Shown here: piece by piece, positions 1 to 13,504 of the stretch
Layout of the letters: the number at the start of each line of letters is the position of its first letter
How positions within the stretch are numbered: position 1 is the first letter of the stretch
DNA from: Megalobrama amblycephala
Taxonomy: Eukaryota > Chordata > Actinopteri > Cypriniformes > Xenocyprididae
DNA length: 64,000 bases
Assembly (NCBI RefSeq): GCF_018812025.1
Contig: NC_063052.1
Span: 21,335,414-21,399,413, forward strand
Direction of reading: 5' to 3'
Made by a program: the position numbers and the translations under genes
The notes under the pieces: generated by a model
What the model was told of the DNA's origin: nothing
Database searches by the model: none
Seen by the model: only the letters and a program-made list of their open reading frames with translations

Positions 1-845
1 TCAAGGACCCTTTGGCCAAAAATCTGTTTAGTAGGTCAAATATGGATTACTCTATTGCTGATTTAACATCAGTAGAAGTCAATAAGTGTATATAGAAAGT
101 TTATGATCGAGTACTCTTAGGCCATAAATATGTTCAGAAGGTCAAATATGGACTAATGTCAGGCTTATTTAACATCAAAAGTAATCAATGACAATTTATA
201 TTAAAATCATGATCTAGGACTCTTGGACCAGAGATATGTTCTGAAGATCAAAAATTGACTACTCTATTGCTGATTTAACATCAGTAGAAGTCAATGAGTA
301 CATATAGAAATTTCTTGATAGAGGACTCTTGGGCCATAAATATGTTCAGAACGTCAAATATGAACTGCTGCCAGTCTGATATAAAATCAAAAGGAGTCAA
401 TGAAATTGTATAGAAAAATCATGATGTAGGACTCTTGGGCTAGAAATATGTTCTCAATGTCAAAATGGACTAATGTCTGGCTTATGTAATATCAGAAGTC
501 AATTATTATGTATAGAATGTTTAAGATCGAGTACAATTTGGCCAGAAATCTGTTTTGTAGGCAAATATGGACTATATTTCTGATTTAACATCAGTAGAAG
601 TCAAGGAGTATACATAAAAAGTTCATGATTGAGGACTCTTGGGCCATAAATTTGTTCAAAATGTCAAATATGGACTACTGTAAGGCTGATTTAACATCAG
701 AAGGAGTTAATTACTATGCATAGAAAGGTCAGGATCTAGGACTCTCGGACCATAATATGTTTATGACTATGTAAATATGTTACAAAGTCAAAAATGGACT
801 ACTCTCTGGCTGATGTCTCATCAGACGGATGAGTATAATATAGGA
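1..845 (+). repeat. Satellite A array, block 1 (forward)
   Basis: Diverged head-to-tail monomers. The word GTCAAA or a one-base variant starts at 35, 141, 246 and 353, giving a period of 105-107 bp. Each monomer carries a GGTCAAATATGGACTACT-like segment, a GATTTAACATCAG segment, a GTCAATGAGTATATATAGAAAG-like segment and a GGACTCTTGGGCCA segment. There is no coding capacity. The block is a near-copy of 47855-48920; this copy lacks about 300 bp near 530-550 that the other keeps, as expected from unequal exchange between monomers. Confidence 0.9.
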
Positions 846-1968
846 GTATATATAATAAGTTAATGTTGTATTCTTAACAACAGCACATATGTTATCTCTT
901 CAATACACAATGGAATGAGTTAGTTCTTGTATACATTACAATGCATCAAGTGCATAAGCTCATTTGTTATTCTTTAGTGCACAGCGAAAGGCCGTGTTTG
1001 CAATGCAATTCAGCAGCATATGTTATTTAACTGCACTGCACAACTGAATAAGTTAGTTCCTGTATACACAATGCAATAAAATAAGTGCATAGATTATATG
1101 CTATTTTTCAATGTGATGATATATATTATATGTGATCTGTTTTCTTTTCACTGCAAAACGGAATGAGTTAGTTCTGTATGCATTACAATGCAACAAGTGC
1201 ATAGCTTCTATGTTACTCTTCAAGGCACACTGAAAGGTCGTGTGTGTGATGCAATGAAATAGTATATCTTATCTCCTCAATGCAATAAGGAATTAGTTAG
1301 TTTTTGTATGCATTACAATTACAACAAGTAAATAAATGTGTAATAAATAAATGTGTAATAATTTAGATCTTGTATACAATGCAATGAAATGAATGAATAG
1401 ATTATATGCTATTCTTAAATGTGCAAGGGATTAAGTTAGTTTCTTGTATGCAATGAAATGAAGCAGTGCATATATCATATTTTATTCTTAAATATACAAC
1501 AGAATATGTTAGATATTTTATGCAATGCAATGCAGCAGCACCATATGTTATGACTTTATTGTAAAACGGGACGAGTTAGTGCATTACAATGTAACATGTT
1601 CTTCCACGCACAGCGAAAGGTCGTGTGCGCAATGCAATGCAGCGGCACATGTGTTATTTCTTCACTGCACAAGGGAATAAATTAGTTCCTGTATAAGTAT
1701 ACAGGAAAACGCCTAAGTATGCACGACCTGTATAAGTTAGGTCGTGTGTCGTTTACCTCTTCACTTCACAACAGAATAATTTATTTCTTGTACACAATGA
1801 AATTAGTGCATATGATTATATGATATTTTTTAATGTGATGTTATGTCTTAAAGTGATAACTTTAATACACAGCTGGATAAGTTAGTTGTTGCTTGCAATG
1901 CAACAGCACATATCTCTCCAATGTACAACGAAACGAGTTAGTTCTTGAATGCATTGTAATGCAACAAG
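846..1968 (+). repeat. Satellite B array, block 1 (forward)
   Basis: A second, unrelated satellite built from alternating half-units of about 65 bp. One half contains CAACGGAATGAGTTAGTTCT after a CACATATGTTATCTCTTCA-like stretch. The other contains GCAACAAGTGCATAGCTTAT followed by CACAGCGAAAGGTCGTG. A pair spans about 130 bp. From about 1262 the block is nearly identical to 53620-54320. Short open frames here are chance products of the repeat. Confidence 0.88.
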
Positions 1969-4427
1969 TCAAGTCAAGTCAAGTCAAATTTATTTATATA
2001 GCGCTTTTACAATTGGTAATTGTTTCAAAGCAGCTTTACATATTAGAAGCACAGAAAAAAGGGAAGTGGTTAAAAATAAGCTGTACAAACAAGCGTGGTA
2101 ATATGTAACATATACAAGATGGTGCTACATTAAGCCAATCTCGGCTGACTCCCAGGGGTGGAAAAAAAACCCCTAGGAGAAAAACCCAGCGTGCTAACAC
2201 TGGGAAAAAAGTCCTAGGAGGGAAAAAACCCCTTGGAAGATATATATAATATATGTAAATGGATATGGAGATCAAAATCTGAATTATACATATTTATTAT
2301 AGAGATTAAAAATAGATTATATATAAATATATGTAAGCGGATACGGGGATTAAAAATCTGAATTATAGATGCAGCCAGAACTGGATCTGTAGGCCCATTG
2401 TCTCCTGGGCTACGTTGTAGTCAGGTCCAGACACAGGTTCTCCATCTGATCTGGATACGGCCTGGATCCAGCACCCGGAAAACCTCAGGATAAGCAGAGA
2501 GACAGATATTAGCGTAGATGCCATTCTTATTCTGATGTACAGGTATATCTAGTGTTATAGGAAATGTTCTCGGTTCCGGCCGACCTAATTATTGCAGCGT
2601 AACAATCCTTTAACGGATTTGAAAAATGTTAATGTATTGATAATGTGTTATGTGTATGCAAGAGCAAAGAGATGTGTTTTTAGTCTAGATTTAAACTGAC
2701 AGAGTGTGTCTGCTTCCCGAACAATGCTAGGAAGATTGTTCCAGAGTTTAGGTGCTAAATAGGAAAAGGATCTGCCGCCTTCAGTTGATTTTGATATTCT
2801 GGGTATTATCAACTGGCCTGAATTCTGAGATCGCAATAAACGTGAAGGACTATAATGCATTAAGAGCTCACTTAGGTACTGGGGAGCTAAACCATTTAGA
2901 GCTTTATAAGTAAGTAGCAAGATTTTAAAATCTATACGATGTTTAATAGGGAGCCAATGTAATGTTGACAGAACTGGGCTAATATGGTCATACTTTCTGG
3001 TTCTAGTAAGAACTCTAGCTGCCGCATTTTGGACCAACTGTAGTCTGTTTAAAAGCCGAGCAGAACAACCACCCAGTAGAGCGTTACAATAATCTAGTCT
3101 TGAGGTCATGAATGCATGAACCAACTGTTCCGCATTTGTCATTGAGAGCATATGTCGTAATTTAGATATATTTTTTAGATGGAAGAAGGCGGTTTTACAG
3201 ATACTAGAAACATGACTTTCAAATGAAAGATTGGTATCGAAAGAGCACACCCAAGTTCTTAACTGAGGACGAAGGTTTAATGGAGCACCCGTCAAGTGTT
3301 AGAGAGTGTTCAAGGTTTTTTCGTGAGGAAGTTTTTGGTCCAAAGATTAGGATATCAGTTTTTTCTGAATTTAATAATAAGAAATTTCTTGTCATCCAGT
3401 TTTTAATGTCAGCTATGCATTCTGTTAGTTTTGTGAATTTGTAGGTTTCGTCAGGGCGCGAAGGAAATATAGAGCTGAGTATCGTCAGCGTAGCAATGAA
3501 AACTAACACCATGCTTCCTAATTATCTCTCCTAAGGGCAGCATGTACAGAGTGAAAAGCAACGGTCCTAGTACTGAGCCTTGTGGTACTCCATATTGAAC
3601 CTGTGATCGATACGACATCTCTTCATTAACTACTACAGACTGATAACGGTCAGATAAGTACGATTTGAACCATGCCAAAGCAATTCCACTAATGCCAATA
3701 TAGTTTTCAAGTCTTTTTAAAAGAATGTTGTGATCGATAGTGTCAAAAGCAGCACTGAGATCTAATAACACTAATAGAGAAATACAGCCACGATCGGATG
3801 ATAGGAGTAGATCGTTTGTAACTCTAACGAGAGCAGTCTCAGTACTATGGTATGGTCTAAATCCTGACTGGAAATCCTCACAGATTCCATTTCTTTCTAA
3901 AAAGGAGCACAGTTGTGTTGAAACTGCCTTTTCTAGTATCTTTGACAGAAAAGGTAGATTCGAGATTGGCCTGTAATTTACTAAATCTCTCGGATCTAGT
4001 TGAGGTTTTTTAATAAGAGGTTTAATAATAGCCTGCTTAAAGGTTTTTGGCACGTATCCTAGTGTTAAAGATGAATTAATTATATCAAGAAGTGGACCTA
4101 CGACCTCTGGAAGCATTTCTTTCAGTAGTTTAGTCGGCATTGGGTCTAACATACATGTCGTTGATTTTGATGATTTGATAAGTTTAGATAATTCTTCCTC
4201 TCCTATAGCGGCGAATGATTCTAGTTTTACCTCAGGGACACTACAGTGCACTGTCTGAAGCGAAACTGTAGACGGTTGCATGTTTTTAATTTTCTCTCTA
4301 ATATTATCAATCTTGCAAGTAAAGAAGTTCATAAAGTCATTACTGCTGTGCTCTATGGAAACGTCAGCAGTTGAATCTCTGTTTCTAGTTAATTTAGCCA
4401 CTGTGTCAAATAAATACCTAGGATTAT
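1969..4427 (-). mobile_element. L2-type LINE, 5'-truncated, minus strand
   Basis: A non-LTR retrotransposon inserted in satellite B. Its 3' end is at the low-coordinate side and carries an AAGCGCTATATAAATAAATT-like terminus followed by a (TTGAC)n tail at 1969-1987, a hallmark of L2/CR1-type fish LINEs. The 5' end stops inside the reverse-transcriptase ORF at about 4427, so the endonuclease is missing. The boundaries come from an internal empty site: flanking satellite continues without a break at 54320/54321 in the duplicate. No target duplication longer than 1-2 bp is visible. Confidence 0.88.
2648..4427 (-). pseudogene. L2 LINE reverse transcriptase remnant, frameshifted
   Basis: On the minus strand three overlapping frames (about 4427-3451, 3512-3219 and 3295-2648) together cover the RT domain and C-terminal region of an L2 polyprotein. 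Visible RT signatures are [52 protein letters not shown] and the catalytic YADD near 3481-3492. The C-terminal part shows [24 protein letters not shown] and a KLWNNLP motif typical of L2 and CR1. Two frame changes, near 3451-3512 and 3219-3295, disable it. The N-terminal endonuclease is absent. The open frame appears to start at 4485 only because it reads into flanking satellite. Confidence 0.9.
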
Positions 4428-6655
4428 GTGCATATTTTATATGTTTTTCTTCAATGCACAGCGAGAGGTAGTGTGTGCCATGCAATGCTAGAGCACATAT
4501 GCTATTTCTCCATTACACAACAGACATAAGTTGGTTCTTGTATACACGGCAATGATATGAGTGCGGAATGAATTAGTTCTTGTATGCATTGTGATGCAAC
4601 AGCTCAACTTATGTTATGTGTTGTCTCTTCATGGCACAAAAAAATGAGTTAGATCTTGTGTGCTGTGCAATGTCATTTAAATGCACAGATGAATAAGTTA
4701 TGACTGTATGCAATACCTGTTATCGCTTCAACAGCATATATGTATACTCTTCAATGCACAACGGAATGAGTTAGAATGAGCTATGCACTTGTTGCGTTGC
4801 AATGCGATGAATTGCAACGCAACAAGTGCATAGCTTATATGTTGTTTTATGCATGCAATGAAACCCATATATTACATGTGTTATTTTTCAATGGACAAAT
4901 GAGTATACAACGTTGGAGCGTATGTGCAAATGCAAGGCATCAGCACATATGTTATCTTAACGCAATGAGTTAGTTTTTGTATGCATTGTATTATAAAGAA
5001 TCTTCTATGCAGTGTAATGCAAAGGCTCATGATATGCTACCTCTTCAATAAACACACGTATAAGTGAGTTGTATGCAAAGCAACACGACAGCATATATGT
5101 TATTGTGTTGTCTTTTATAAGAATAAGTTAGATCTTATGCAGTTCTGTGTGTGATCCCTTCAACAGCACATACGATAACTTCAGTGCACAATGGAATGAG
5201 TTGGTTCTTGTAAGCACTGCCACGCAACAAGTGCATATGTTATTCATTGCACAACAATAGGTCCTGTGTGCTAATTGCATAGCAACTCCACTATATTATC
5301 TCTTCATTCCACAACGTTGCATCGGATTTGCAATGCAATGCAACAGCACATATGTAATCTTAACGCGAATGAGTTAGTTTTTGTATGCATTGTACTATAA
5401 AGAATCTTCTATGCAGTGTAATGCAAAGGCTCATGATATGCTACCTCTTCAGTAAACACATGTATAAGTGAGTTGTATGCAAAGCAATGCACATACGTTA
5501 TGTATTGTCTTTTCAGCGCACAGAGGATTAAGTTCGATCTTCTATGCAATTATATGTGTTATCTCTTCAACAGCACATACGTGAACTCTTCAATGCACAA
5601 CGGAATGAGTTCGTTCTTGTATGCACTGCAAAGCCATAAGTGCATAGCCTATATGTTATTCTTTATTGCATAACCAAATTATGTCAATGTACACGTCTAT
5701 ACGTGTTGTATCCTTACAGGACACATGTTAACTTTTCAATGCACGGCGGATTGAGTTAGTTCTTGAGAATGCACTGTAACGCAACAAGTGCATAACTTAT
5801 ATTATTCTTCAATTGCACAACGTTGGACAATGCACAGATTATGTCATTCTTCAGTTGCACAACGTTGGAGTGTATGTGCAAATGCAATGCATCAGCACAT
5901 ATGTTATCTTAACGGAATGAGTTATTTCTTGCAGGCATTGCATTTTAATGCATATTCTATGATAAAACAACTAACTTAATAGTTTGTACGTTGAAAAGAT
6001 AACATGTAAAATATGAGCTTAATTGCTTTATGCATTACAATGCATACACGAACGAACTCGTTAGGTTGCGCAATGAAGAAACAACTTCAGCTGTGTATTG
6101 CTCACAGGATTTATCGTTGTGCAGTGAAGAATAACAACTATGTACAACAGTACATGGTTAACGTAAAAAGTCAGTTCTTATATGCATTTCATTCTAATGC
6201 ATATTCGTGCATTGTAATGCAAATAATCATATTAAGTTATCTCTGCAATACACAACTGTATAGATTAGTTAGTTGTATGCAAAGCAATGCGAGAGGACAT
6301 ATGTTACGGGTTGTCTTAAGTGCACAGATCATAGCTTATATGTTATTCTATGTTGCACAACGTTAGGTCATGTGTTAGGTCAATGCACATGTTATCTCTT
6401 CATTGCACAATTAAATGAGTTAGATCTTCTGTGCAACTCTATGTGTTATATCTTCAGCAACACATAGTTAACTCTTCAGTGCACAGAGTTAGTACTTGCA
6501 ACGAAACAAGTGCATATAGCTTATGTTATTCTTCAATTGCACAACGTTGGAACCTATGTGCAAATGCAATGCAACAGCACATATGTTATCTTAACGAAAT
6601 GAGTTAGTTCTTGTATGCGTTGCATTATAATGCATATTCTATAATGCATTATAAT
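4428..6655 (+). repeat. Satellite B array, block 2 (forward)
   Basis: B dimers continue directly after the LINE. 4428-4665 match 54321-54560 of the duplicate copy, and similarity to that copy ends near 4666. From about 4660 the sequence is instead the mirror of 22226-24060. The block ends in short palindromes built from TGCATTATAATGCAT around 6627-6660, next to the switch to satellite A. Open frames such as that at 4776-4973 are repeat-derived. Confidence 0.86.
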
Positions 6656-7930
6656 GCATATTATTGACTCCTTCTAATGAAACCTCAGCCATACAATAGT
6701 GCATATTTGACCTAATGGAGACATTTCTGGCCAAAGAGTGCTTGATCGTGCACCTTTTTATACATTACTTAATGACTTCTTCGAATGTTACATTGGCCAT
6801 ACAGAAGTCCAGATTTGACCTAATGGATCTGGCCCGAGAGTCATCAATCTTGATCTTTCTATATCTTCTCTTTTGTTCCTTCTGATGATATACATCAGCC
6901 ATACAGTAGTCCATATTTGACTTATGGACATATTCTTGCCTAAGAATACTCAATCTTGATCTTTTTTTTACATACTTGTTGACTCTGTCATCTGAAATGT
7001 GAGCCGGATAGTAGTCAATACTTGACTCATTAAACATATTTTTGGCCGAAGAATCCTAAATCATGAACGTTTTATACATTGACCTCCATTGACTCCATCT
7101 GATGTTACATCAGCCATACCGAAGTCCACATTTGACCTATTGAACATATTGTTAGTCAATGAGTCTTCAAATATATGAATGTACTATACATAATCTTAGG
7201 CCCCTTCTGATGTTAAATATCAGCCATACAGAAGTCCATATTTGACCAACTTAAAGGTTATTCTGGCCCATGAGTCCTCCATTTTGAACGTTCTATATAT
7301 ACTCATTGACACCTTCTGATGATACATCAGCCATATTTGACTTAATGGACATATTTTTAGCCAAAGTATACTCAAGTCTTGATCTTTTTTACACTTACTT
7401 ATTGAATCCGCTTGATGATATGTCAGACCATACAGAAATCAAAATTTGACCTACTGAACATATTTCTGGTCCAAGAGTCTTCGATCATGAACTTTTTATA
7501 CATAAAGAAGTCCACATTTGACCTTCTGATCAGATTTCGGGCAAAAGAGCCATTGATCATGTACATTCTCATTGATACCTTCTGATGTTACTTCAGAAAA
7601 ACAGAAGTCCATATTTGTCCCCTTCTTATCATTGGCTCCTTCTGATGATAGATCAGCCATAAAGCAGTGTGTATTTGACCTTCTGATCAGATTTCGGGCA
7701 AAAGAGCCATTGATCATGTACATTCCTCATTGATACATTCTGATGTTACTTTTCAGACAGACATTAAAATTTCTGGCCCAATAGTCGTCAATAATAAACT
7801 TTCTATGTCTTATCATTGACTCCTTCTGATGATAGGTGAGCCATAGAGCAGTGCGTATTTGACCTAATAGACATATTTCGGGCCAAAGAGTACTCGTTCT
7901 TGAACTTTTTCAGACTTTTCTATCAGCCAT
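4660..7930 (+). repeat. Left arm of a ~3-kb inverted repeat
   Basis: Reads as the reverse complement of 21130-24060 across both satellites and across the B/A junction. Matching landmarks include the B-satellite open frame at 4776-4973 against the minus frame at 23705-23959, the palindromic ATGCAT-rich junction (6627-6660 against 22222-22262), and a run of A monomers (6720-7870 against 21170-22180). Identity is visibly high with scattered indels. The arms are about 13 kb apart. Confidence 0.85.
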
Positions 7931-8329
7931 AAAGTAGTCCAAGAACTTAAAATTTCTTCTGGCCCAAGAGTCCTTGATCATTAACTTTCTATACATAGTC
8001 ATTGACTCCTATTGTTACATCAGCCATTCGGTAATCCATATTTGACTTTCTGAACACATTTCTGGCCAAACAGTCAGGTTCATTCATGAACTTTCCAAAA
8101 AACTCATTGACTATTTTTGATGTTACATCAGCCATAGAAGAAGACCAAATTTGACCTACTGATCATATTTCTGGCAAAAGAGTCCTCCAACATGGACTTT
8201 CTGTACATTCTCATTGATTCCTTCTGATGTTACAACAGCCATTCAAAAGACCATATTTGACCTAAAGGACACATATTTGGCCCAAGAGTCATCGATCTTG
8301 AACTTTATATTTTTGTTCATTGACTCCTT
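6656..8329 (-). repeat. Satellite A array, block 2 (reverse), diverged edge
   Basis: A monomers in reverse orientation: TTGACTCCTTCTGATGTTAC, ATCAGCCATACAGAAGTCCA and TTTGACCTAATGGACATATT recur at ~105-113 bp. The first ~1.27 kb is the inverted-repeat arm. The remainder resembles the following higher-order repeat units at lower identity, as expected at the edge of a homogenised array. Minus-strand frames at 6765-7037 and 7496-7723 are repeat-derived. Confidence 0.85.
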
Positions 8330-8436
8330 CAACAACATGTGATGGCACAGATCCGGCCCACATCTGGTCCGTGTATAAACCACATGTTCCAGATGAGGGT
8401 CGGATTTGTGCCGGACTATGTTGCTGTCTTGGTCTG
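8330..8436. mobile_element. Short palindromic MITE inside HOR copy 1
   Basis: About 105 bp, foldback in form: CAACAACATGTGATGGC near the left edge pairs with GGACTATGTTGCTGTC at the right, and CAGATCCGGCCCACATCTGG pairs with CCAGATGAGGGTCGGATTTG. Better-preserved relatives sit at 20414-20522 and 20704-20812. It resembles the hairpin-forming short elements of fish genomes (Angel-like), but I cannot assign the family. Confidence 0.65.
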
Positions 8437-10862
8437 ATATACGTCAGCCATGAGTAAGGCATATTTTACCTACTGAACATATTTCAGGCCCAAGAATCAT
8501 CGATCATGAAATTTCTATACATACTCATTTACTCCTTCTAAGTTACATCAGCCATTCAGAAGTCCATATTTGACCTAATGGACATATTTCTGGCCTAAGG
8601 AACGTCATCGAACATGAACTTTCTATTTCTACCCATTGACTCCTTCTGATGATACGTCAGTCATACAGTTGTGCATATTTGACCTAATGGACATATATTG
8701 GCCAAAGTGTACTGGATCTTCAACTTTTTTTATACATAATGATGACTAATTCTTATGTTACTTCAACCACACAGAAGCCCAAATTAGACCTAATGAACAC
8801 ATTTTTGACAGAATAGTCCCAGATCATGAACTTTCTAACATTCTCATTGAGTCCATCTGATGTTACATCAGCCATAAAGTAGTCCATATTTGATTAACTT
8901 AATTTTTTTTCTGGCCTAAGAGTCAGAAAACATGAACATGAACTTTCTATATATACTCTTTGACTCCTTCTGATGTTACATCAGCCATAAAGTAGTCCAT
9001 ATTTGATTAACTTAATTTTTTTTCTGGCCTAAGAGTCAGAAAACATGAACATGAACTTTCTATATATACTCTTTGACTCCTTCTGATGTTACATCAGCCA
9101 TAAAGTATATATTTGACCTTTTGAACACGTTTCTGGCCCAAGAGTACTCGTTCATGAACTTTCAAAATACTTTCATTGACTTTTTCTGATGTTACATCAG
9201 CCATAGATAAGTCTTTATTTGGCATATTTTACCTACTGAACATACTTTATAGGCCCAAGACTCGTCGATCATGAACTTTCTATACGTACTAATTGAACTT
9301 CTTCTGATGTTATTGTCAGCCATTCCGAAGTCCATATTTGATCTAACGGACATATATCTGGCCCAAGAGTCATCGATCATGAACTTTATATTTCTACCCA
9401 TTGACTCCTTCTGATGATACGTCAGTCATACAGTTGTGCATATTTGACCTAATGGACATATATTGGCCAAAGTGTACTGGAACTTCAACTTTTTTTTATA
9501 CATTATGACTAATTCTGATGTTACCATAAAGAAGCCAAAATTAGACCTAATGAACACATTTTTGACAAACTAGTCCCAGGTCATAAACTTTATAACATTC
9601 TCATTGACTCCATCTGATGTTACATCAGCCATAAAGTAGTCCATATTTGACCTTCTGAACGTTTCTGGCCCAAGAGTACTCGTTCATGAACTTTCAAAAC
9701 ACTTTTATTGACTCTTTCTGATGTTACATCAGCCATAGATAAGTCTTTATTTGACTTACTGATCATATTTCTGGCCAAAGAGCCCTCGATCATGAACTTT
9801 CTGGACATACTCATTGATTTCTCCTAAGGTTACATCAGACGTACAGAAGTCCAATTTTGACCTAATGGACATATTTCTGGCCTAAGAGTCGTTGATCTTG
9901 AACTTTCTATTTCTTACCCATTGACTCCTTCTGATGATACGTCAGCCATACAGTAGTGCGTATTAGACCTAATGGACATGTATCTAGCCAAAGTATGCTC
10001 GATTTTGAACTTTTTTATACATACTCAATGCCCATTTTAGACCTACAGAAATTATTTCTGACAAATTAGCCCTTCATCATGAACTTTCTATAACACTCTC
10101 ATTGACTCTTTCTGATGTTACATCAGCCATATGTCTGGCCCAGTCTTCATTTGACCTACTGACCTTATTTCTGACAAAAGAGCCCTCGATCATGAACTTT
10201 CTGTACATACTCATTGACTCCTTCTGATGTTATATCAGCCATTCAGAAGTTCCATATTTGACCTAATGGACATATATCTGGCCCAAGAGTCGTCAATCTT
10301 GAATTTTCTATTTCTGCTCATTGAGAAGGATGAGATATGTCAGCCATAAAGTAGTGCATATTTTACCTAATGGCCATATTTCTGGCCAAAGAGTGCTCGA
10401 TCTTGAACTTATTAGACAGACTCATTGACTCCTTCTGATGTTACATCAGCCATTCAGAAGTCCGTATTTGATCTTCTGAACACGTTTCTGGCCCAAGAGT
10501 CATCAATCATGAACTTTCTATACATACTCATTGACTCTTTCTGATGATACATCAGCCATAGATAAGTCTTTATTTGACTTACTAATCATATTTCAGGCCC
10601 AAGAGTCATCAATCATGAACTTTCAAAACACTTTCATTGACTCTTTCTGATGTAACATCAGCCATAGATAAGTCTTTATTTGACTTACTAATCATATTTC
10701 TTGCAAAAGAGCCCTCGACCATGAACTTTCTGTACATTCTCATTGATTCCTTCTGATGTTACATCAGCCATAAAGAAGTCCATATTTGACCTAACGGAAC
10801 ATATTTCTGGCCTAAAAGTCATCGATCTTGAGCTTTGTATTTCTGTTCATTGACTCCTACAT
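8330..10862 (-). repeat. Higher-order repeat of satellite A, copy 1
   Basis: First of four large units, each holding ~23 A monomers. The anchor GATGGCACAGATCC lies at 8341, 10875, 13407 and 16009, giving unit lengths of 2534, 2532 and 2602 bp. Internal landmarks are a ~105-bp palindromic element at the start, an exact 113-bp tandem pair near 8871-9097 with GATTAACTTAATTTTTTTTC, and the monomer pair at 9620-9814. The first ~300 bp differ more from later units than the rest does. Confidence 0.92.
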
Positions 10863-10971
10863 CAACAACATAGTGATGGCACAGATCCGGCCCACATCTG
10901 GTCCGTGTATAAACCACATGTTCCAGATGAGGGTCGGATTTGTGCCGGACTATGTTGCTGTCTTGGTCTGA
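10863..10971. mobile_element. Short palindromic MITE inside HOR copy 2
   Basis: Same element as at 8330-8436, at the same place in the unit. Terminal CAACAACATAGT pairs with ACTATGTTGCTG. It was already present when the unit was amplified. Confidence 0.65.
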
Positions 10972-13393
10972 TGATACGTCAGCCATGCAGTAAGGCATAT
11001 TTTACCTACTGAACATACTTTAGGCCCAAGACTCGTCGATCATGAACTTTCTATACATACTCATTGACTCCTTCTGATGTTATTGTCAGCCATTCCGGAG
11101 TCCATATTTGATCTAACGGTCATATATCTGGCCCAAGAGTCATCGATCATGAACTTTATATTTCTACCCATTGACTCCTTCTGATGATACGTCAGTCATA
11201 CAGTTGTGCATATTTGACCTAATGGACATATATTGGCCAAAGTGTACTGGATCTTCAACTTTTTTTATACATAATGATGACTAATTCTTATGTTACTTCA
11301 ACCACACAGAAGCCCAAATTAGACCTAATGAACACATTTTTGACAGAATAGTCCCAGATCATGAACTTTCTAACATTCTCATTGAGTCCATCTGATGTTA
11401 CATCAGCCATAAAGTAGTCCATATTTGATTAACTTAATTTTTTTTCTGGCCTAAGAGTCAGAAAACATGAACATGAACTTTCTATATATACTCTTTGACT
11501 CCTTCTGATGTTACATCAGCCATAAAGTAGTCCATATTTGATTAACTTAATTTTTTTTCTGGCCTAAGAGTCAGAAAACATGAACATGAACTTTCTATAT
11601 ATACTCTTTGACTCCTTCTGATGTTACATCAGCCATAAAGTATATATTTGACCTTTTGAACACGTTTCTGGCCCAAGAGTACTCGTTCATGAACTTTCAA
11701 AATACTTTCATTGACTTTTTCTGATGTTACATCAGCCATAGATAAGTCTTTATTTGGCATATTTTACCTACTGAACATACTTTATAGGCCCAAGACTCGT
11801 CGATCATGAACTTTCTATACGTACCAATTGACTTCTTCTGATGTTATTGTCAGCCATTCCGAAGTCCATATTTGATCTAACGGACATATATCTGGCCCAA
11901 GAGTCATCGATCATGAACTTTATATTTCTACCCATTGACTCCTTCTGATGATACGTCAGTCATACAGTTGTGCATATTTGACCTAATGGACATATATTGG
12001 CCAAAGTGTACTGGAACTTCAACTTTTTTTTATACATTATGACTAATTCTGATGTTACCATAAAGAAGCCAAAATTAGACCTAATGAACACATTTTTGAC
12101 AAACTAGTCCCAGGTCATAAACTTTATAACATTCTCATTGACTCCATCTGATGTTACATCAGCCATAAAGTAGTCCATATTTGACCTTCTGAACGTTTCT
12201 GGCCCAAGAGTACTCGTTCATGAACTTTCAAAACACTTTTATTGACTCTTTCTGATGTTACATCAGCCATAGATAAGTCTTTATTTGACTTACTGATCAT
12301 ATTTCTGGCCAAAGAGCCCTCGATCATGAACTTTCTGGACATACTCATTGATTTCTCCTAAGGTTACATCAGACGTACAGAAGTCCAATTTTGACCTAAT
12401 GGACATATTTCTGGCCTAAGAGTCGTTGATCTTGAACTTTCTATTTCTTACCCATTGACTCCTTCTGATGATACGTCAGCCATACAGTAGTGCGTATTAG
12501 ACCTAATGGACATGTATCTAGCCAAAGTATGCTCGATTTTGAACTTTTTTATACATACTCAATGCCCATTTTAGACCTACAGAAATTATTTCTGACAAAT
12601 TAGCCCTTCATCATGAACTTTCTATAACACTCTCATTGACTCTTTCTGATGTTACATCAGCCATATGTCTGGCCCAGTCTTCATTTGACCTACTGACCTT
12701 ATTTCTGACAAAAGAGCCCTCGATCATGAACTTTCTGTACATACTCATTGACTCCTTCTGATGTTATATCAGCCATTCAGAAGTTCCATATTTGACCTAA
12801 TGGACATATATCTGGCCCAAGAGTCGTCGAATCTTGAATTTTCTATTTCTGCTCATTGAGAAGGATGAGATATGTCAGCCATAAAGTAGTGCATATTTTA
12901 CCTAATGGCCATATTTCTGGCCAAAGAGTGCTCGATCTTGAACTTATTAGACAGACTCATTGACTCCTTCTGATGTTACATCAGCCATTCAGAAGTCCGT
13001 ATTTGATCTTCTGAACACGTTTCTGGCCCAAGAGTCATCAATCATGAACTTTCTATACATACTCATTGACTCTTTCTGATGATACATCAGCCATAGATAA
13101 GTCTTTATTTGACTTACTAATCATATTTCAGGCCCAAGAGTCATCAATCATGAACTTTCAAAACACTTTCATTGACTCTTTCTGATGTAACATAGCCATA
13201 GATAAGTCTTTATTTGACTTACTAATCATATTTCTTGAAAAGAGCTCGACCATGAACTTTCTGTACATTCTCATTGATTCCTTCTGATGTTACATCAGCC
13301 ATAAAGAAGTCCATATTTGACCTAACGGAACATATTTCTGGCCTAAAAGTCATCGATCTTGAGCTTTGTATTTCTGTTCATTGACTCCTACCC
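10863..13393 (-). repeat. Higher-order repeat of satellite A, copy 2
   Basis: Nearly base-for-base copy of copy 1 from about 8640 onward and of copy 3 throughout. Contains the palindromic MITE (10863-10971), the 113-bp doublet (around 11400-11630) and the monomer pair at 12154-12348. Near-identity across 2.5 kb shows recent homogenisation or recent amplification. Confidence 0.93.
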
Positions 13394-13504
13394 TCAACAA
13401 CATAGTGATGGCACAGATCCGGCCCACATCTGGTCCGTGTATAAACCACATGTTCCAGATGAGGGTCGGATTTGTGCCGGACTATGTTGCTGTCTTGGTC
13501 TGAT
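13394..13504. mobile_element. Short palindromic MITE inside HOR copy 3
   Basis: Third in-register copy of the ~105-bp foldback element; CAACAACATAGTGATGG at the left and CTATGTTGCTGTCTTGG at the right. A plus-strand open frame at 13359-13544 crosses it by chance. Confidence 0.65.

Noticed and set aside
4776..6467. Cys/His/Met-rich small proteins encoded in satellite B
   Set aside because: The frames recur with changes in every B block and on the opposite strand of the inverted arm; they follow the repeat period, not gene structure.
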